The notes under the pieces are model-generated. The model was not told the DNA's origin, searched no databases, and saw only the letters and a program-made list of their open reading frames with translations. Below are positions 33,377 to 42,251 of a DNA stretch of 64,000 bases, in pieces (the stretch's first letter is position 1; each line of letters opens with the position of its first letter). The stretch lies in the NCBI GenBank assembly GCA_000421085.1, contig ATWE01000003.1, forward strand, positions 372,001 to 436,000. The letters are read 5' to 3'. This DNA comes from Ensifer sp. USDA 6670. GTDB taxonomy: Bacteria > Pseudomonadota > Alphaproteobacteria > Rhizobiales > Rhizobiaceae. Position numbers and translations under genes: made by a program.

Positions 33377-35898
33377 TGGAACTGCCAAATCCCGATCCAC
33401 GGCCCGAAGGCGAGGTCCGCGAACTGGAGCGCATCTGGGCGACGCCGCGCGGTTGGCGGCTGGTGACGGCTGTCAACAATACGGTGATCGGTCTTCTCTA
33501 TCTCGGCGTCGCGTTTCTCTTTTTCCTGATGGCCGGTCTGCTGGCCGTCGTCATGCGCACGCAGCTCGCCCTCGGCGACAATCGCCTCGTCGACCAGGAC
33601 CTCTACAATCAGATGTTCACAGTCCACGGCACGACGATGATGTTCCTCTTTGCGGTGCCGGCGGTCGAGGCGCTCGGCGTCATGCTGCTGCCGCAGATGC
33701 TGGCGGCGCGCGACTTGCCCTTTCCGCGCCTCAGCGCCTTCGCCATCTGGGCCTATGTGGTCGGCGGGCTGGTCTTCTTCTCGACCATCTTCTACGACCT
33801 CGCGCCGAAAGGCGGCTGGTTCATGTATCCGCCGCTGACGCTCATGGAATATTCGCCGGGCGACAACGCGGATTTCTGGCTGCTCGGCATCGGCTTCATC
33901 GAGATTTCGGCGATTGCCGGGGCGGTGGAGATCGTCGTTGGCGCGCTGAGGACACGGCCGCCGGGCATGTCGCTCGCCAAGATGCCGATCTTCGCCTGGA
34001 CGATGCTGATCTTCGCCAGCATGATCATGTTCGCCTTCCCGGCGGTGATCCTGGCGACGATGATGCTGGAGATCGAGCGGGCGTTCGGATGGCCGTTCTT
34101 CACCGCCGCACTCGGGGGAGATCCGCTGCTCTGGCAGCATCTCTTTTGGTTCTTCGGGCACCCGGAAGTCTACATCATCTTCCTTCCGGCCGCGGGCCTT
34201 GTCTCGATGATGATACCGACGATGGCCCGCACGCCGCTCGTCGGCTATCACCTGATCGTCGTCGCCTTGATCGGCACGGGGTTTTTCAGCTTCGGGCTCT
34301 GGGTGCACCACATGTTTACGACAGGCATTCCGGCGCTGAGCCTCGCCTTCTTCTCTGCCGCCAGCATGGCGGTCGCCGTTCCCTCGGGCATCCAGGTCTT
34401 TTCGTGGATCGCGACCATCGCCGCCGGGCGGGAGCGCTTCCGCATCACGACCGCATCGCTGTTCATTCTCGGCTTCCTGTTCATTTTCACCCTTGGCGGC
34501 CTTACCGGCGTGATGGTGGCCATGGTGCCCTTCGATTATCAGGTACACGACACCTACTTCGTGGTTGCACATTTCCACTACGTGCTGATTGGCGGGTTCG
34601 TCTTCCCGCTATTTGCGGCAATCTATTACTGGATGCCGCTCTTCAGCCGCCGGATGCTTTCGGAACGGCTGGGCCGGTGGGTTTTCTGGCTGATCTTCAT
34701 CGGCTTCAACGTCACTTTTCTGCCGATGCATCTGACCGGTCTCAGAGGCATGCCGCGCCGCGTCTGGACCTATCCCGGCGAAATGGGCTGGGACACGCTG
34801 AACCTCATCTCCACGGTGGGAACCTATGTGCTTGCCGCCGGTGTTCTCGTCTTTCTGGTGGATCTCGCCGCGAAGTTTCGCCTCGGCAACGGGCCTCAGG
34901 AGAACCCTTGGGGCGCGGGCACACTGGAATGGCTGCCGAACGACGTCTACTCCACCCGAAGCATTCCCCACGTCACCAGTCGCGAACCGCTCTGGGACCG
35001 GCCGAGCCTCCCTCAGGAGGTACGCGACGGCCATCACTACCTTCCAAACGCTCCGACCGGCTGGCGAGAAACGATCGTGACGTCGCCGATCCATGCCCGT
35101 CCGCAATATGTCATCCAGATGCCTGGTCCCGGCTGGCCGCCTTTCCTCGCGGCCGTTTTCACGGCCGCATTCTTCCTGCTGCTGACGGTCAAGATGGTGA
35201 CGATCGCGACCATATGCGGAGTCCTCGCCATCGCCTTCATCCTCGTCTGGGCCTGGGGGCTCGACCCCGGCCCTTCGAAAGGCATGATCGAAATCGCCAA
35301 GGGCGTTCGTCTGCCCACTTATATGAGCGGCCCGACGTCGCATTCCTGGTGGGCGATGGTGGTCCTGATGTTCGTCGCGGCGTCCCTCTATCTCGCCTAT
35401 GTCTTTTCCTATCTGTTCCTCTGGGTCGTGTCGCCGGAGGTCTGGGCACCCACTGGGTCCCCGGAACCGCCGCCGGTCAGTTGGCCCTTGGGGTCCGCGG
35501 CACTGCTTCTTGCCGGCTCGGGTATCTTATGGCTTGTCGGCCGCAGGCTGGGGATGTTCTCGGCGTCGCGCGCGGCAATGTCGGTCGCTCTGCTTCTTTC
35601 GCTCGTCTGTCTGACAGGGGCGTTCGCACTTGAACTCCGGGGACATCTGGCGACCGGCTTGAGCCCAGATGGGAACGCCTACGGAGCCATGGTTTATCTC
35701 GGCGCCGTTCTCTTCGCTCAACTCGTCTTCGCCCTGCTGATCATGGGACTATTCGCGATGGCGCGGCATCTGGCCGGGAAGCTGGATGCCGTACGGCGGG
35801 TGACCTACGACAGCTACGCGCTGCTCTATCACTACACCGTCGCCCAATCGCTGCTGGGCCTCGGACTGATTCACGGCTTCCCGCGGCTGATCGGATAG
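33376..35898 (+). CDS. ctaD: Cytochrome c oxidase subunit I+III fusion
   Basis: The product is 840 aa. ATG 33376 is chosen for its 6-base spacing to GGAGG; ATG 33373 is also possible. Residues of about 20-550 are the subunit I core, with heme a ligand H84, GHPEVY (H262, E264, Y266), CuB pair H311/H312, and H399/H401 in HDTYFVVAHFH. The conserved K-channel position in the PSGI-VFSW motif is Gln340, not Lys. The C-terminal 250 residues are a subunit III-like helical block. Fused I+III enzymes are terminal oxidases that pump protons. This one belongs to an alternative operon and is not the housekeeping aa3 cluster. Confidence 0.93.
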   Translation: MELPNPDPRPEGEVRELERIWATPRGWRLVTAVNNTVIGLLYLGVAFLFFLMAGLLAVVMRTQLALGDNRLVDQDLYNQMFTVHGTTMMFLFAVPAVEALGVMLLPQMLAARDLPFPRLSAFAIWAYVVGGLVFFSTIFYDLAPKGGWFMYPPLTLMEYSPGDNADFWLLGIGFIEISAIAGAVEIVVGALRTRPPGMSLAKMPIFAWTMLIFASMIMFAFPAVILATMMLEIERAFGWPFFTAALGGDPLLWQHLFWFFGHPEVYIIFLPAAGLVSMMIPTMARTPLVGYHLIVVALIGTGFFSFGLWVHHMFTTGIPALSLAFFSAASMAVAVPSGIQVFSWIATIAAGRERFRITTASLFILGFLFIFTLGGLTGVMVAMVPFDYQVHDTYFVVAHFHYVLIGGFVFPLFAAIYYWMPLFSRRMLSERLGRWVFWLIFIGFNVTFLPMHLTGLRGMPRRVWTYPGEMGWDTLNLISTVGTYVLAAGVLVFLVDLAAKFRLGNGPQENPWGAGTLEWLPNDVYSTRSIPHVTSREPLWDRPSLPQEVRDGHHYLPNAPTGWRETIVTSPIHARPQYVIQMPGPGWPPFLAAVFTAAFFLLLTVKMVTIATICGVLAIAFILVWAWGLDPGPSKGMIEIAKGVRLPTYMSGPTSHSWWAMVVLMFVAASLYLAYVFSYLFLWVVSPEVWAPTGSPEPPPVSWPLGSAALLLAGSGILWLVGRRLGMFSASRAAMSVALLLSLVCLTGAFALELRGHLATGLSPDGNAYGAMVYLGAVLFAQLVFALLIMGLFAMARHLAGKLDAVRRVTYDSYALLYHYTVAQSLLGLGLIHGFPRLIG

Positions 35899-35905
35899 GT
35901 GCGTC

Positions 35906-36265
35906 ATGAACGATCCCGTGCGCGAACCACCCATTGCCGGCGCAATTCTCTTTCTTCTGGCCGGGCCGATCCTTTGGGGTGGACATCTGCTTGCCGTCTA
36001 CACCTTTCACGCCGTGGCGTGCGCCGCCGGGGGTCCGTGGGCGACCGCCCTCGTTCCGGGATCCATCGTACTGGTAACACTCGCCGCGGCCGGAGCACTC
36101 CTGCTGACCCTCTCGTTTCCTCGAAAGCTCGCGCAAGTGCTGCGCTGTGCCGACCAGCCCTTCCTGATCCGCGCGGGACGCCTTCTGACAGTCCTTTCCC
36201 TGACGGGGGTGCTGTGGACCGGTTCCGGGGCGCTCGCGCTTGCGCCATGCGCACAGTTCAGGTGA
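35906..36265 (+). CDS. Small hydrophobic protein ending the oxidase operon
   Basis: The product is 119 aa, starting 7 bp after ctaD, with GGATAGG upstream of the ATG. It has three hydrophobic segments (about residues 11-35, 47-68 and 88-112) and a short charged N-terminus. No family is recognised; by place and size it could be a subunit IV-like or assembly protein. It ends 3 bp before the convergent LacI gene stops, leaving no room for a terminator. Confidence 0.75.
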   Translation: MNDPVREPPIAGAILFLLAGPILWGGHLLAVYTFHAVACAAGGPWATALVPGSIVLVTLAAAGALLLTLSFPRKLAQVLRCADQPFLIRAGRLLTVLSLTGVLWTGSGALALAPCAQFR

Positions 36266-36268
36266 GTT

Positions 36269-37327
36269 CTAAGCCGAACCGCGCAACATGATCTCGGCGC
36301 TCAGCAAAATGCGTTCGTCGTCGCGAAAGGCCTCGCCGTTGCCCGAAACCTCGCCGAGCTTGAACAGGAGCAGTTCGATCGCCAGCCTGCCGATTTCGTT
36401 GTAGTTCTGCGCGACCGTCGTCAGCGGCGGACAGGTGTATCGGGACAAGGGATGGTCGTCATGGCCGGCGACCCTCAGATCGCTGTCGGCATCGCGCCCG
36501 ACCTTCAGGCCCGATTGAAAAGCGGCGGCAATGACGCCGAAGGCGACGCGGTCGTTGGCGCAAAGAACGGTTTGCGTCGGGAAACCGCCCTCGGACAGGA
36601 TGCGGAGCGTCTCGTCGAAGCCGAACTTTTCGAAGTCCCAGGAGGCATATGCCGTCGTCTCGACGACCGCCGGTTTCATCTTCAGCTGCCGCATGGCCTC
36701 GACATAAGCGTCCTGGCGCGCCATCGCGTTGTTGTTGACCGGGGGCATGCCGAGATAGCAGGGCGGCCCGCCCGAACGGCAGAGATAGTCGACCATCAGC
36801 CTGAAGCTCTGCCGGTTGTCGGTCCCGACGAAGGAGGAACGGTCGTCGAGCGGCGAGTCGACATAGATCAGCGGGATGCTTTGTCCGAGGGCACTCAGCT
36901 TCTGGTGATGCGACTGAATACCGAGCGGCGCGATGATCGCGCCGGCGACGTTCATCGACTTGAACGTCTCGATCGCCCGTTCTTCCATCTCTGGCCTGCC
37001 GTCCGAGGAAAGGACGAAGGCGAGGAACCCGGCCTGATCGGCAATGTGCTCGATGCGGCGCGTCAGCGCCATGTAGAACGGGTCCGTCGAGTTGGGCACG
37101 ATGACCCCGAGAATATTGGTGCGGCGGCGGTTCAGGTTGACGGCGAAGATGTTCGGTCGAAAGCCGGACTGCTTTATCGCCGCCTCGATGGCGTCGCGCG
37201 TCTTCTTCCGAACCGATGAGGGATCGTTGAAATATTTGGAGACGGTGGGGCGCGACAAGCCGACGAACTCCGAAAAATCCTCCATCGTCTTGATCTGTCT
37301 CGTCACGGTCGAAGCGTCCCCGCTCAT
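36269..37327 (-). CDS. LacI family regulator of the tagatose-type operon
   Basis: The product is 352 aa from ATG 37327, with a weak AAAGAA site upstream. The HTH is MEDFSEFVGLSRPTVSKYFN (about residues 15-34), with the LacI recognition and hinge helices, followed by a type 1 periplasmic-binding-like sensor domain (ILGVIVPNSTDPFYMAL onward). It follows the GatZ-like gene by about 105 bp on the same strand with a RIME-like repeat between, so it may be read through or separately expressed. It is the most likely regulator of the 37433-43142 operon. Confidence 0.85.
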   Translation of the reverse strand: MSGDASTVTRQIKTMEDFSEFVGLSRPTVSKYFNDPSSVRKKTRDAIEAAIKQSGFRPNIFAVNLNRRRTNILGVIVPNSTDPFYMALTRRIEHIADQAGFLAFVLSSDGRPEMEERAIETFKSMNVAGAIIAPLGIQSHHQKLSALGQSIPLIYVDSPLDDRSSFVGTDNRQSFRLMVDYLCRSGGPPCYLGMPPVNNNAMARQDAYVEAMRQLKMKPAVVETTAYASWDFEKFGFDETLRILSEGGFPTQTVLCANDRVAFGVIAAAFQSGLKVGRDADSDLRVAGHDDHPLSRYTCPPLTTVAQNYNEIGRLAIELLLFKLGEVSGNGEAFRDDERILLSAEIMLRGSA

Positions 37328-37370
37328 CTGATTTGTTCTTTCGGAATATTCACCGATCACGGCGCTTCCG

Positions 37371-37427
37371 CTAGTGCGGGTTGAGGAAAAGTGTGCGCGG
37401 TTTTCCGCCCGCATCCCGCTCAAACTC
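37371..37427. repeat. RIME-like palindrome, single half
   Basis: gtgcgggttgaggaaaagtg faces gcccgcatcccgctc, with the inner stem gcggttttccgc. It is the same palindrome as in the repeats at 302-412, 19353-19463 and 57500-57609, without the second (atcacg...) palindrome. It lies between the GatZ-like gene and the LacI gene. Confidence 0.75.
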
Positions 37428-37432
37428 TTGAT

Positions 37433-38713
37433 CTAGACCCGGCACGCTGCGAAATAATCCTGCAGAACAGCGTCGACGGCAGCAAGTGCCAACGGCTTGG
37501 CCTGCGGCGCGACCTCGCCATTGCGAACACGCGCGTAGCTACCGGCGAGAAACTGGCTGATCAGCGTTTCGGGGATCGCGACGCCTTCGAGCAGCGACAT
37601 GAGTTCGTCGACGGCTGCGGCGGCCTTCGGATGCGGCCAGTAGTAGCGTATGCGGTCGCTGTAGGAGAAATGCCGCTGGAGACGCTGCTCGTCCTCCGAG
37701 CCGTGATAGTATTTTCCCCAGTTCGCCGGTTCCTCGCGCATCACCGCTTCCGTGATTTCGGCAAGCGTCCGCTCGCGCGCAGACGGAAAAAGAAAGGCAG
37801 CGATCTGGTCGAGGCCGTAGAGGGCTTCACGAAGAGCAAAGGTGAGGCCGGGTCCGACCTTCAGGATCGCGAAGCCGTCGGCGACCAGCTCGCGAAGCGC
37901 CTCCGGCGTCTGGTAATCGGTGGAATGGGCCTCGAAAACCATCCCGTGAAGTTGGCCCAGAGTGGCGCTGAGCTTTTCGGCTCTGGCGCGATCATAGGCG
38001 ATGACGTTCCCGTTGCCGAATTCCACGCCCGGCTGGACGACGGCGCCCACGACGCGGCTGAAGGCACCGGCGGCGCCGGCTTCCTCGAACGCGGCGCGAT
38101 GGATGCGCACGGTCTCGATGGCAGCTTCGGGAGCAGTCACCTCGAGGGTGTCCAGCTCTTCGAGCGCGCCGCCCGGTACCGGGACTTCGGTGCCGATGAT
38201 GTAGACCGGGAGTACGCCCCCGCGGCCGCCGATGGCGTCCTCGGCGACGGCCGCAAGCCGCGCCGCGCGGGTCGCCGTCGTGGCATCGGGCAACGCCGTC
38301 GGTTCGCCGGCGCATCCCATGCTGGTGTCGAGATGCAGCTTGGTGAAGCCGGCTTTCGCATAGGCCGCGATCATCGCCTCTGCCTTGGCCATTGCCTCCC
38401 CGGCGGGGAGATGCCTCCAGGGATTGGGGCCGAGATGGTCGCCCCCGAGCAGGATCTTCTCCCGGGGGAACTCGATCCGGTCGGCGATGGCGCCGACGAA
38501 GCGGGTGAAATCCTCAGGCGTCATTCCGGTATAGCCGCCGTCCTGATTGACCTGATTGCAGGTCGCCTCGATCAGCACCGGTGTTTTCTCCCGGCGCGCG
38601 CGCAGCATGGCGGCTTCGATGACGAGCGGGTGCGCCGAGCAGATCGACGGTATGCCGCGCGGACCGGGACGCTCGCTCCATCGGGCGATGTCGATGAGAT
38701 AGTTCTCTTGCAT
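37433..38713 (-). CDS. GatZ/KbaZ family protein, probable D-tagatose 6-phosphate 4-epimerase
   Basis: The product is 426 aa. The TIM-barrel family motifs are SICSAHPLVIEAAM (about residues 23-36), EATCNQVNQDGGYTGMTP, LGGDHLGPNPW and KLHLDTSMGCAG. In enteric bacteria GatZ/KbaZ is the non-catalytic partner of tagatose-bisphosphate aldolase (GatY/KbaY). No GatY partner is encoded here, and a PfkB kinase gene lies 2 bp upstream. In Agrobacterium a GatZ-like enzyme has been reported to epimerise tagatose 6-phosphate to fructose 6-phosphate, so that activity fits better. This is inference from family knowledge and context. Confidence 0.82.
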   Translation of the reverse strand: MQENYLIDIARWSERPGPRGIPSICSAHPLVIEAAMLRARREKTPVLIEATCNQVNQDGGYTGMTPEDFTRFVGAIADRIEFPREKILLGGDHLGPNPWRHLPAGEAMAKAEAMIAAYAKAGFTKLHLDTSMGCAGEPTALPDATTATRAARLAAVAEDAIGGRGGVLPVYIIGTEVPVPGGALEELDTLEVTAPEAAIETVRIHRAAFEEAGAAGAFSRVVGAVVQPGVEFGNGNVIAYDRARAEKLSATLGQLHGMVFEAHSTDYQTPEALRELVADGFAILKVGPGLTFALREALYGLDQIAAFLFPSARERTLAEITEAVMREEPANWGKYYHGSEDEQRLQRHFSYSDRIRYYWPHPKAAAAVDELMSLLEGVAIPETLISQFLAGSYARVRNGEVAPQAKPLALAAVDAVLQDYFAACRV

Positions 38714-38715
38714 GA

Positions 38716-39657
38716 TCAGGCCTGTTGCTCGCTGATGAATCGTTCGAGTTCCGCGCGTGTCGAAGCGCCTTCCATAGGGCCGAAGTGCATGACGGCGCGG
38801 GCGCCGGAAGCGGCGGCGAATTCAAGGGCCTCGCGAGGGCTGGCACCGTTGAGCCAGAAGCTGACGAAAGTGGCTCCGAAGCAATCGCCGGCTCCGGTCG
38901 GGTCGACCTCCTCGACACGGAAGCTCGGCAGAGAGAGCGCCGTCCCGGCATCGAAATAGCTGGCGCCTGCCGAACCGCGTTTGACGACGACGGCTTTGAT
39001 GCCTGATGCTAGGAGTTCCGCGACCGCCTGACCTTCCGTCTTTGCCTCGGTGAAGAGGAAGAGCTCGTCTCCGCTCGGCAGGAAGAGATCGGTCTCGGCG
39101 AGCACCGTCAGCAGCGCTTCGCGCATACCGGGGCTTTTTAGGATTTCCGGGCGAAGATTCGGATCGAAGGAGACGGTGCCCCCGCCAGCCTTGACGATCC
39201 GGATCGCCGCGAGAATGCTCTCGACCACGCTCGGCGCGTAGAGCGACGAACCCATGACATGGATATGGCTGCATTCGCCCACGAGCCGGGTCATGTGCTC
39301 GTCGAGCATGATCCTGCCGCAGGCGCTGTCGCGGATGTTGAACACGAAAGCGCGGCTGCCATCGGGCCGGTAGCGGACGAAGGCGCTGCCGGTCGTGGCG
39401 AGCGGATCGACCTCGATGCCGGAGATGTCGACGCCGTCGTCCTTGAGGCGTTGGAGGTTGACCGTGCCGAAATCATCCGCTCCGACGCGGGAGATGATCG
39501 CGCATGGCTGACCGAGCTTCCCGGCCTGGTCGATGAAGATGGCCGGTGCCCCTGAAGGGAAGGGGCCGATGAGCGGCGTCGCCTGGCGGAACCCGTCACC
39601 CTTCTCGGTCGCGATGATCTCGACGAGAATTTCGCCGATCGTCAGTATCTTGTGCAT
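38716..39657 (-). CDS. PfkB family sugar kinase, probable tagatose kinase
   Basis: The product is 313 aa. PfkB signatures are visible: PSGAPAIFIDQAGKLG (about residues 35-50) near the N-terminus and VDPTGAGDCFGATFVSF (about residues 255-271) with the catalytic Asp and the anion hole. The ribosome site before ATG 39657 is weak. It lies between the ABC permease (23 bp) and the GatZ-like gene (2 bp). Import, kinase and epimerase would together take D-tagatose to fructose 6-phosphate. Other ketohexoses or their alcohol-derived products remain possible. Confidence 0.85.
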   Translation of the reverse strand: MHKILTIGEILVEIIATEKGDGFRQATPLIGPFPSGAPAIFIDQAGKLGQPCAIISRVGADDFGTVNLQRLKDDGVDISGIEVDPLATTGSAFVRYRPDGSRAFVFNIRDSACGRIMLDEHMTRLVGECSHIHVMGSSLYAPSVVESILAAIRIVKAGGGTVSFDPNLRPEILKSPGMREALLTVLAETDLFLPSGDELFLFTEAKTEGQAVAELLASGIKAVVVKRGSAGASYFDAGTALSLPSFRVEEVDPTGAGDCFGATFVSFWLNGASPREALEFAAASGARAVMHFGPMEGASTRAELERFISEQQA

Positions 39658-39680
39658 GTGGATATCACTCGTGTCGGGGT

Positions 39681-40643
39681 TCAGCGCTTTGCCTGCTTGG
39701 CACGGACGTCGAGCCAGACGGCGACGAGGATCACCAGCCCCTTGACGATCAGCTGGTAGAAGTAGGGGACGGAGAGCATGTTCATGCCGTTGTTCATCAC
39801 GCCGATGATGAGCGCGCCGATCAGCGTGCCAACCATCGTTCCGACCCCGCCGGCAAGGCTGGTACCGCCGAGAACGGCCGCGGCGATGGCGTCGAGCTCG
39901 TAGCTCATGCCCGCATTGGTCTGGGCGGAGAAAAGCCGCGAGGAAAGCAGAACGCCGCTGATCGCCGCCATCACCCCGGAGATCGTGAAGATCAGGATTT
40001 TCAGCCGGTCGACCTTGATGCCGGAGTAGACGGCCGCCTCACGGTTGCCGCCGGTCAGATAGGCGCGCCGGCCGAAGCTCGTCTTGCTGAGCACGATCTG
40101 ATTGATGACGAAGAGAACGGCGACGACCCAGATGATGATCGGCAGCCCAAGGAAGCTCTCGGTGCCGATCGCCGTCCAGGTTTCGTTCTCGATCATGGCC
40201 GGCGCGCCATTGGTGGGCAGGCTCACCATGCCGCGATAGATGCCCATGGTCGCGACCGTGACGATGAAGGACGGCAAGAGCAGCTTGGCCGTAAGCACCC
40301 CGTTCAACATTCCCATCAGGGCGCCGGCGGCGAGCGTCAGCGCAATCGCCGGCGCGAAACCCATTCCGAAGGCAAAGCATTGCGCCCCGACCATCCCTGC
40401 AACGGCGATGATCGAGCCGACGGAAAGATCGATCTCGCCGAGCAGGATCACCCATGTCATCCCGAATGCCGCGATCGCGACAACGGCGACCTGCTGCAGG
40501 ATGTTCATGAAGTTGACCACCGTCATGAAGCGCGGGTTGAAGATGGAAAAGACGATGCAGAGCACCACCAGCGAAAGGAAGATGCCGCCATACTGCTTGA
40601 GAGCCCGGACCAGGGCGGCTTTTGCTGCTGTATTCTGTGTCAT
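39681..40643 (-). CDS. Ribose-type ABC transporter permease
   Basis: The product is 320 aa with about eight to ten helices. The RbsC-family motifs GMTWVILLGEIDLSVGSI (about residues 58-75) and AVLGGTSLAGGVGTMVGT are present. The common DLSVGS is preceded by GEI rather than GGI. ATG 40643 overlaps the ATPase stop as ATGA. It is the only permease gene here, so a homodimer is expected, unlike the importer at 7.7-13.2 kb. Confidence 0.9.
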   Translation of the reverse strand: MTQNTAAKAALVRALKQYGGIFLSLVVLCIVFSIFNPRFMTVVNFMNILQQVAVVAIAAFGMTWVILLGEIDLSVGSIIAVAGMVGAQCFAFGMGFAPAIALTLAAGALMGMLNGVLTAKLLLPSFIVTVATMGIYRGMVSLPTNGAPAMIENETWTAIGTESFLGLPIIIWVVAVLFVINQIVLSKTSFGRRAYLTGGNREAAVYSGIKVDRLKILIFTISGVMAAISGVLLSSRLFSAQTNAGMSYELDAIAAAVLGGTSLAGGVGTMVGTLIGALIIGVMNNGMNMLSVPYFYQLIVKGLVILVAVWLDVRAKQAKR

Positions 40644-42151
40644 GAATGAAACCCTGTCGCGTGAGCCATTATCGTCTCTGGAGTTAGGCCGGAGCCTTCG
40701 AGCGTGGCCCCGGGCGCTCCCTCATGCATGACGACCACGCGGTCGCTCATTCCCAGGACTTCGGGCAGGTCGGAGGAGATCAGCAGAATTGCCGTTCCCT
40801 CGGCCGCCAGCTGGCGGATGATCTTGTAGATTTCGAATTTCGCGCCGACGTCGACGCCGCGGGTCGGCTCGTCGAGGATCAGCACCTTGGGTCGCGTGAG
40901 CAGCCATTTGGCGAGCACGATCTTCTGCTGGTTGCCGCCGCTGAGCGCGCCCGCCAGCGTTTCCAGCGAATTCGTCTTGATCGAGAGCTTCGCGACCTGT
41001 TCGGATGCCGCTGCCCGTTCCGCGCCGTTGCGGATGAAACCCAACCCTCCGGCGAAGTCGGCGAGAGCCGCCATGGATATGTTCCACTCGACGCTATGGC
41101 CGAGGACGAGCCCCTCTTCCTTCCGGTTCTCCGTCACGAAGCCGACGCCGCGGGCAATGGCCTCGTCCGGGGAACGGAACCGCACCACCTGGCCATCGAG
41201 GCGCACCGTGCCGTTGGCGCTCTTCATGCCGAAAAGCGCATTCATCACCTCCGAGCGGCCGGAACCGACAAGGCCGAAGAAGCCGAGGATCTCGCCGGCG
41301 CGCACGTCGAAGGACACGTCCTGAAACTCGCCTTCGCGCGTCAGCCGGTCGACTGCAAGGACCGGGGCCGTGTCCGCCGCCAAATGGTGCACCGGCGGCG
41401 GATAGATCTCGTCCATGCGGCGCCCGACCATCAACGCGATCAGCGTCTCGATGGTGACCTCGTCGCGCGGATGCGTCGAGACATATTCGCCGTCTCTGAT
41501 GACGGTGACGTCGTCGCTGAGCCGCATGATCTCTTCCATGCGGTGGGAAATGTAGATGATCGCGACGCCACGCTGCCTCAGCCGGCCGATAATCTCGAAG
41601 AGGATCTCGGCCTCGCTGTCGCTGAGCGACGAAGTCGGCTCGTCCAGAATGACGACCTTCGCATCATGGCTCAGGCCTTTGGCGATCTCGACGAGCTGTC
41701 GCTGGGCGATCGAGAGATTGCCGACCTTCTCCGTCACGTCGATGGGAAGTCCGAGGTCGGCTACGATCCGGTGCGCCTGTGCGACGAGCGCCTTGTCGTT
41801 GATGAAGCCGAAACGGCGCGGCTCGCGCGTGGCGAGGATGTTCTCAGCGACCGTCAGATTGTTGCAGAGGCTCAATTCCTGGAAGACGATCGCCAGTCCG
41901 AGCGAGGCGGCCTCCTGGGGGTTGGCGGGCCGGTAGACCTGACCGTCGAGAACGATCTCTCCCGACGTCGCCCCGTGCACGCCCGCGAGAATCTTCATCA
42001 ATGTCGATTTGCCGGCGCCGTTTTCGCCGAGCAGCGTATGCACCCTGCCGCGCCGGACTTCGAGCCTCATCGCCTTCAGGGCGGCGACCGGCCCGAAGGC
42101 CTTGGTGACATCGGTGATCTTGAGAATGGTATCCGCAGCGGAACCATGCAT
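40640..42151 (-). CDS. Ribose-type ABC transporter ATPase
   Basis: The product is 503 aa. The N-terminal nucleotide-binding domain has GENGAGKST, LSIAQRQLVEIAKGL and VVILDEPTSS. The C-terminal one has the degenerate loop GLVGSGRSE, LSGGNQQKIVLAKWL and LILDEPTRG. AGGAGG precedes ATG 42151. It is separated from the binding-protein gene by 100 bp holding two strong hairpins. It energises import of the sugar acted on by the downstream kinase and GatZ-like enzyme. Confidence 0.92.
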   Translation of the reverse strand: MHGSAADTILKITDVTKAFGPVAALKAMRLEVRRGRVHTLLGENGAGKSTLMKILAGVHGATSGEIVLDGQVYRPANPQEAASLGLAIVFQELSLCNNLTVAENILATREPRRFGFINDKALVAQAHRIVADLGLPIDVTEKVGNLSIAQRQLVEIAKGLSHDAKVVILDEPTSSLSDSEAEILFEIIGRLRQRGVAIIYISHRMEEIMRLSDDVTVIRDGEYVSTHPRDEVTIETLIALMVGRRMDEIYPPPVHHLAADTAPVLAVDRLTREGEFQDVSFDVRAGEILGFFGLVGSGRSEVMNALFGMKSANGTVRLDGQVVRFRSPDEAIARGVGFVTENRKEEGLVLGHSVEWNISMAALADFAGGLGFIRNGAERAAASEQVAKLSIKTNSLETLAGALSGGNQQKIVLAKWLLTRPKVLILDEPTRGVDVGAKFEIYKIIRQLAAEGTAILLISSDLPEVLGMSDRVVVMHEGAPGATLEGSGLTPETIMAHATGFHS

Positions 42152-42176
42152 GGCGGGCCTCCTTCAGCCGACCGGA

Positions 42177-42236
42177 GCGTATCCGGCACCATGCGCCGGA
42201 TACGCCCGTGGTATGCCGCCGCCCGATGGCGGCGGC
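42177..42236 (-). other. Two intra-operon stem-loops between binding protein and ATPase genes
   Basis: gcgtatccggc (42177-42187) pairs with gccggatacgc (42195-42205) over a seven-base loop. gccgccgcc (42215-42223) pairs with ggcggcggc (42228-42236) over cgat. Neither has a following T tract. Being transcribed right after the binding-protein stop, they could stabilise the upstream mRNA or attenuate the downstream genes. Confidence 0.75.
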
Positions 42237-42251
42237 CGTCCTGGGAGGGAC

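Noticed and set aside
33340..34578. A 412-codon minus-strand frame opposite ctaD
   Set aside because: The His/Asp/Arg/Glu-rich translation is the mirror of hydrophobic codons of subunit I; it is not a gene.
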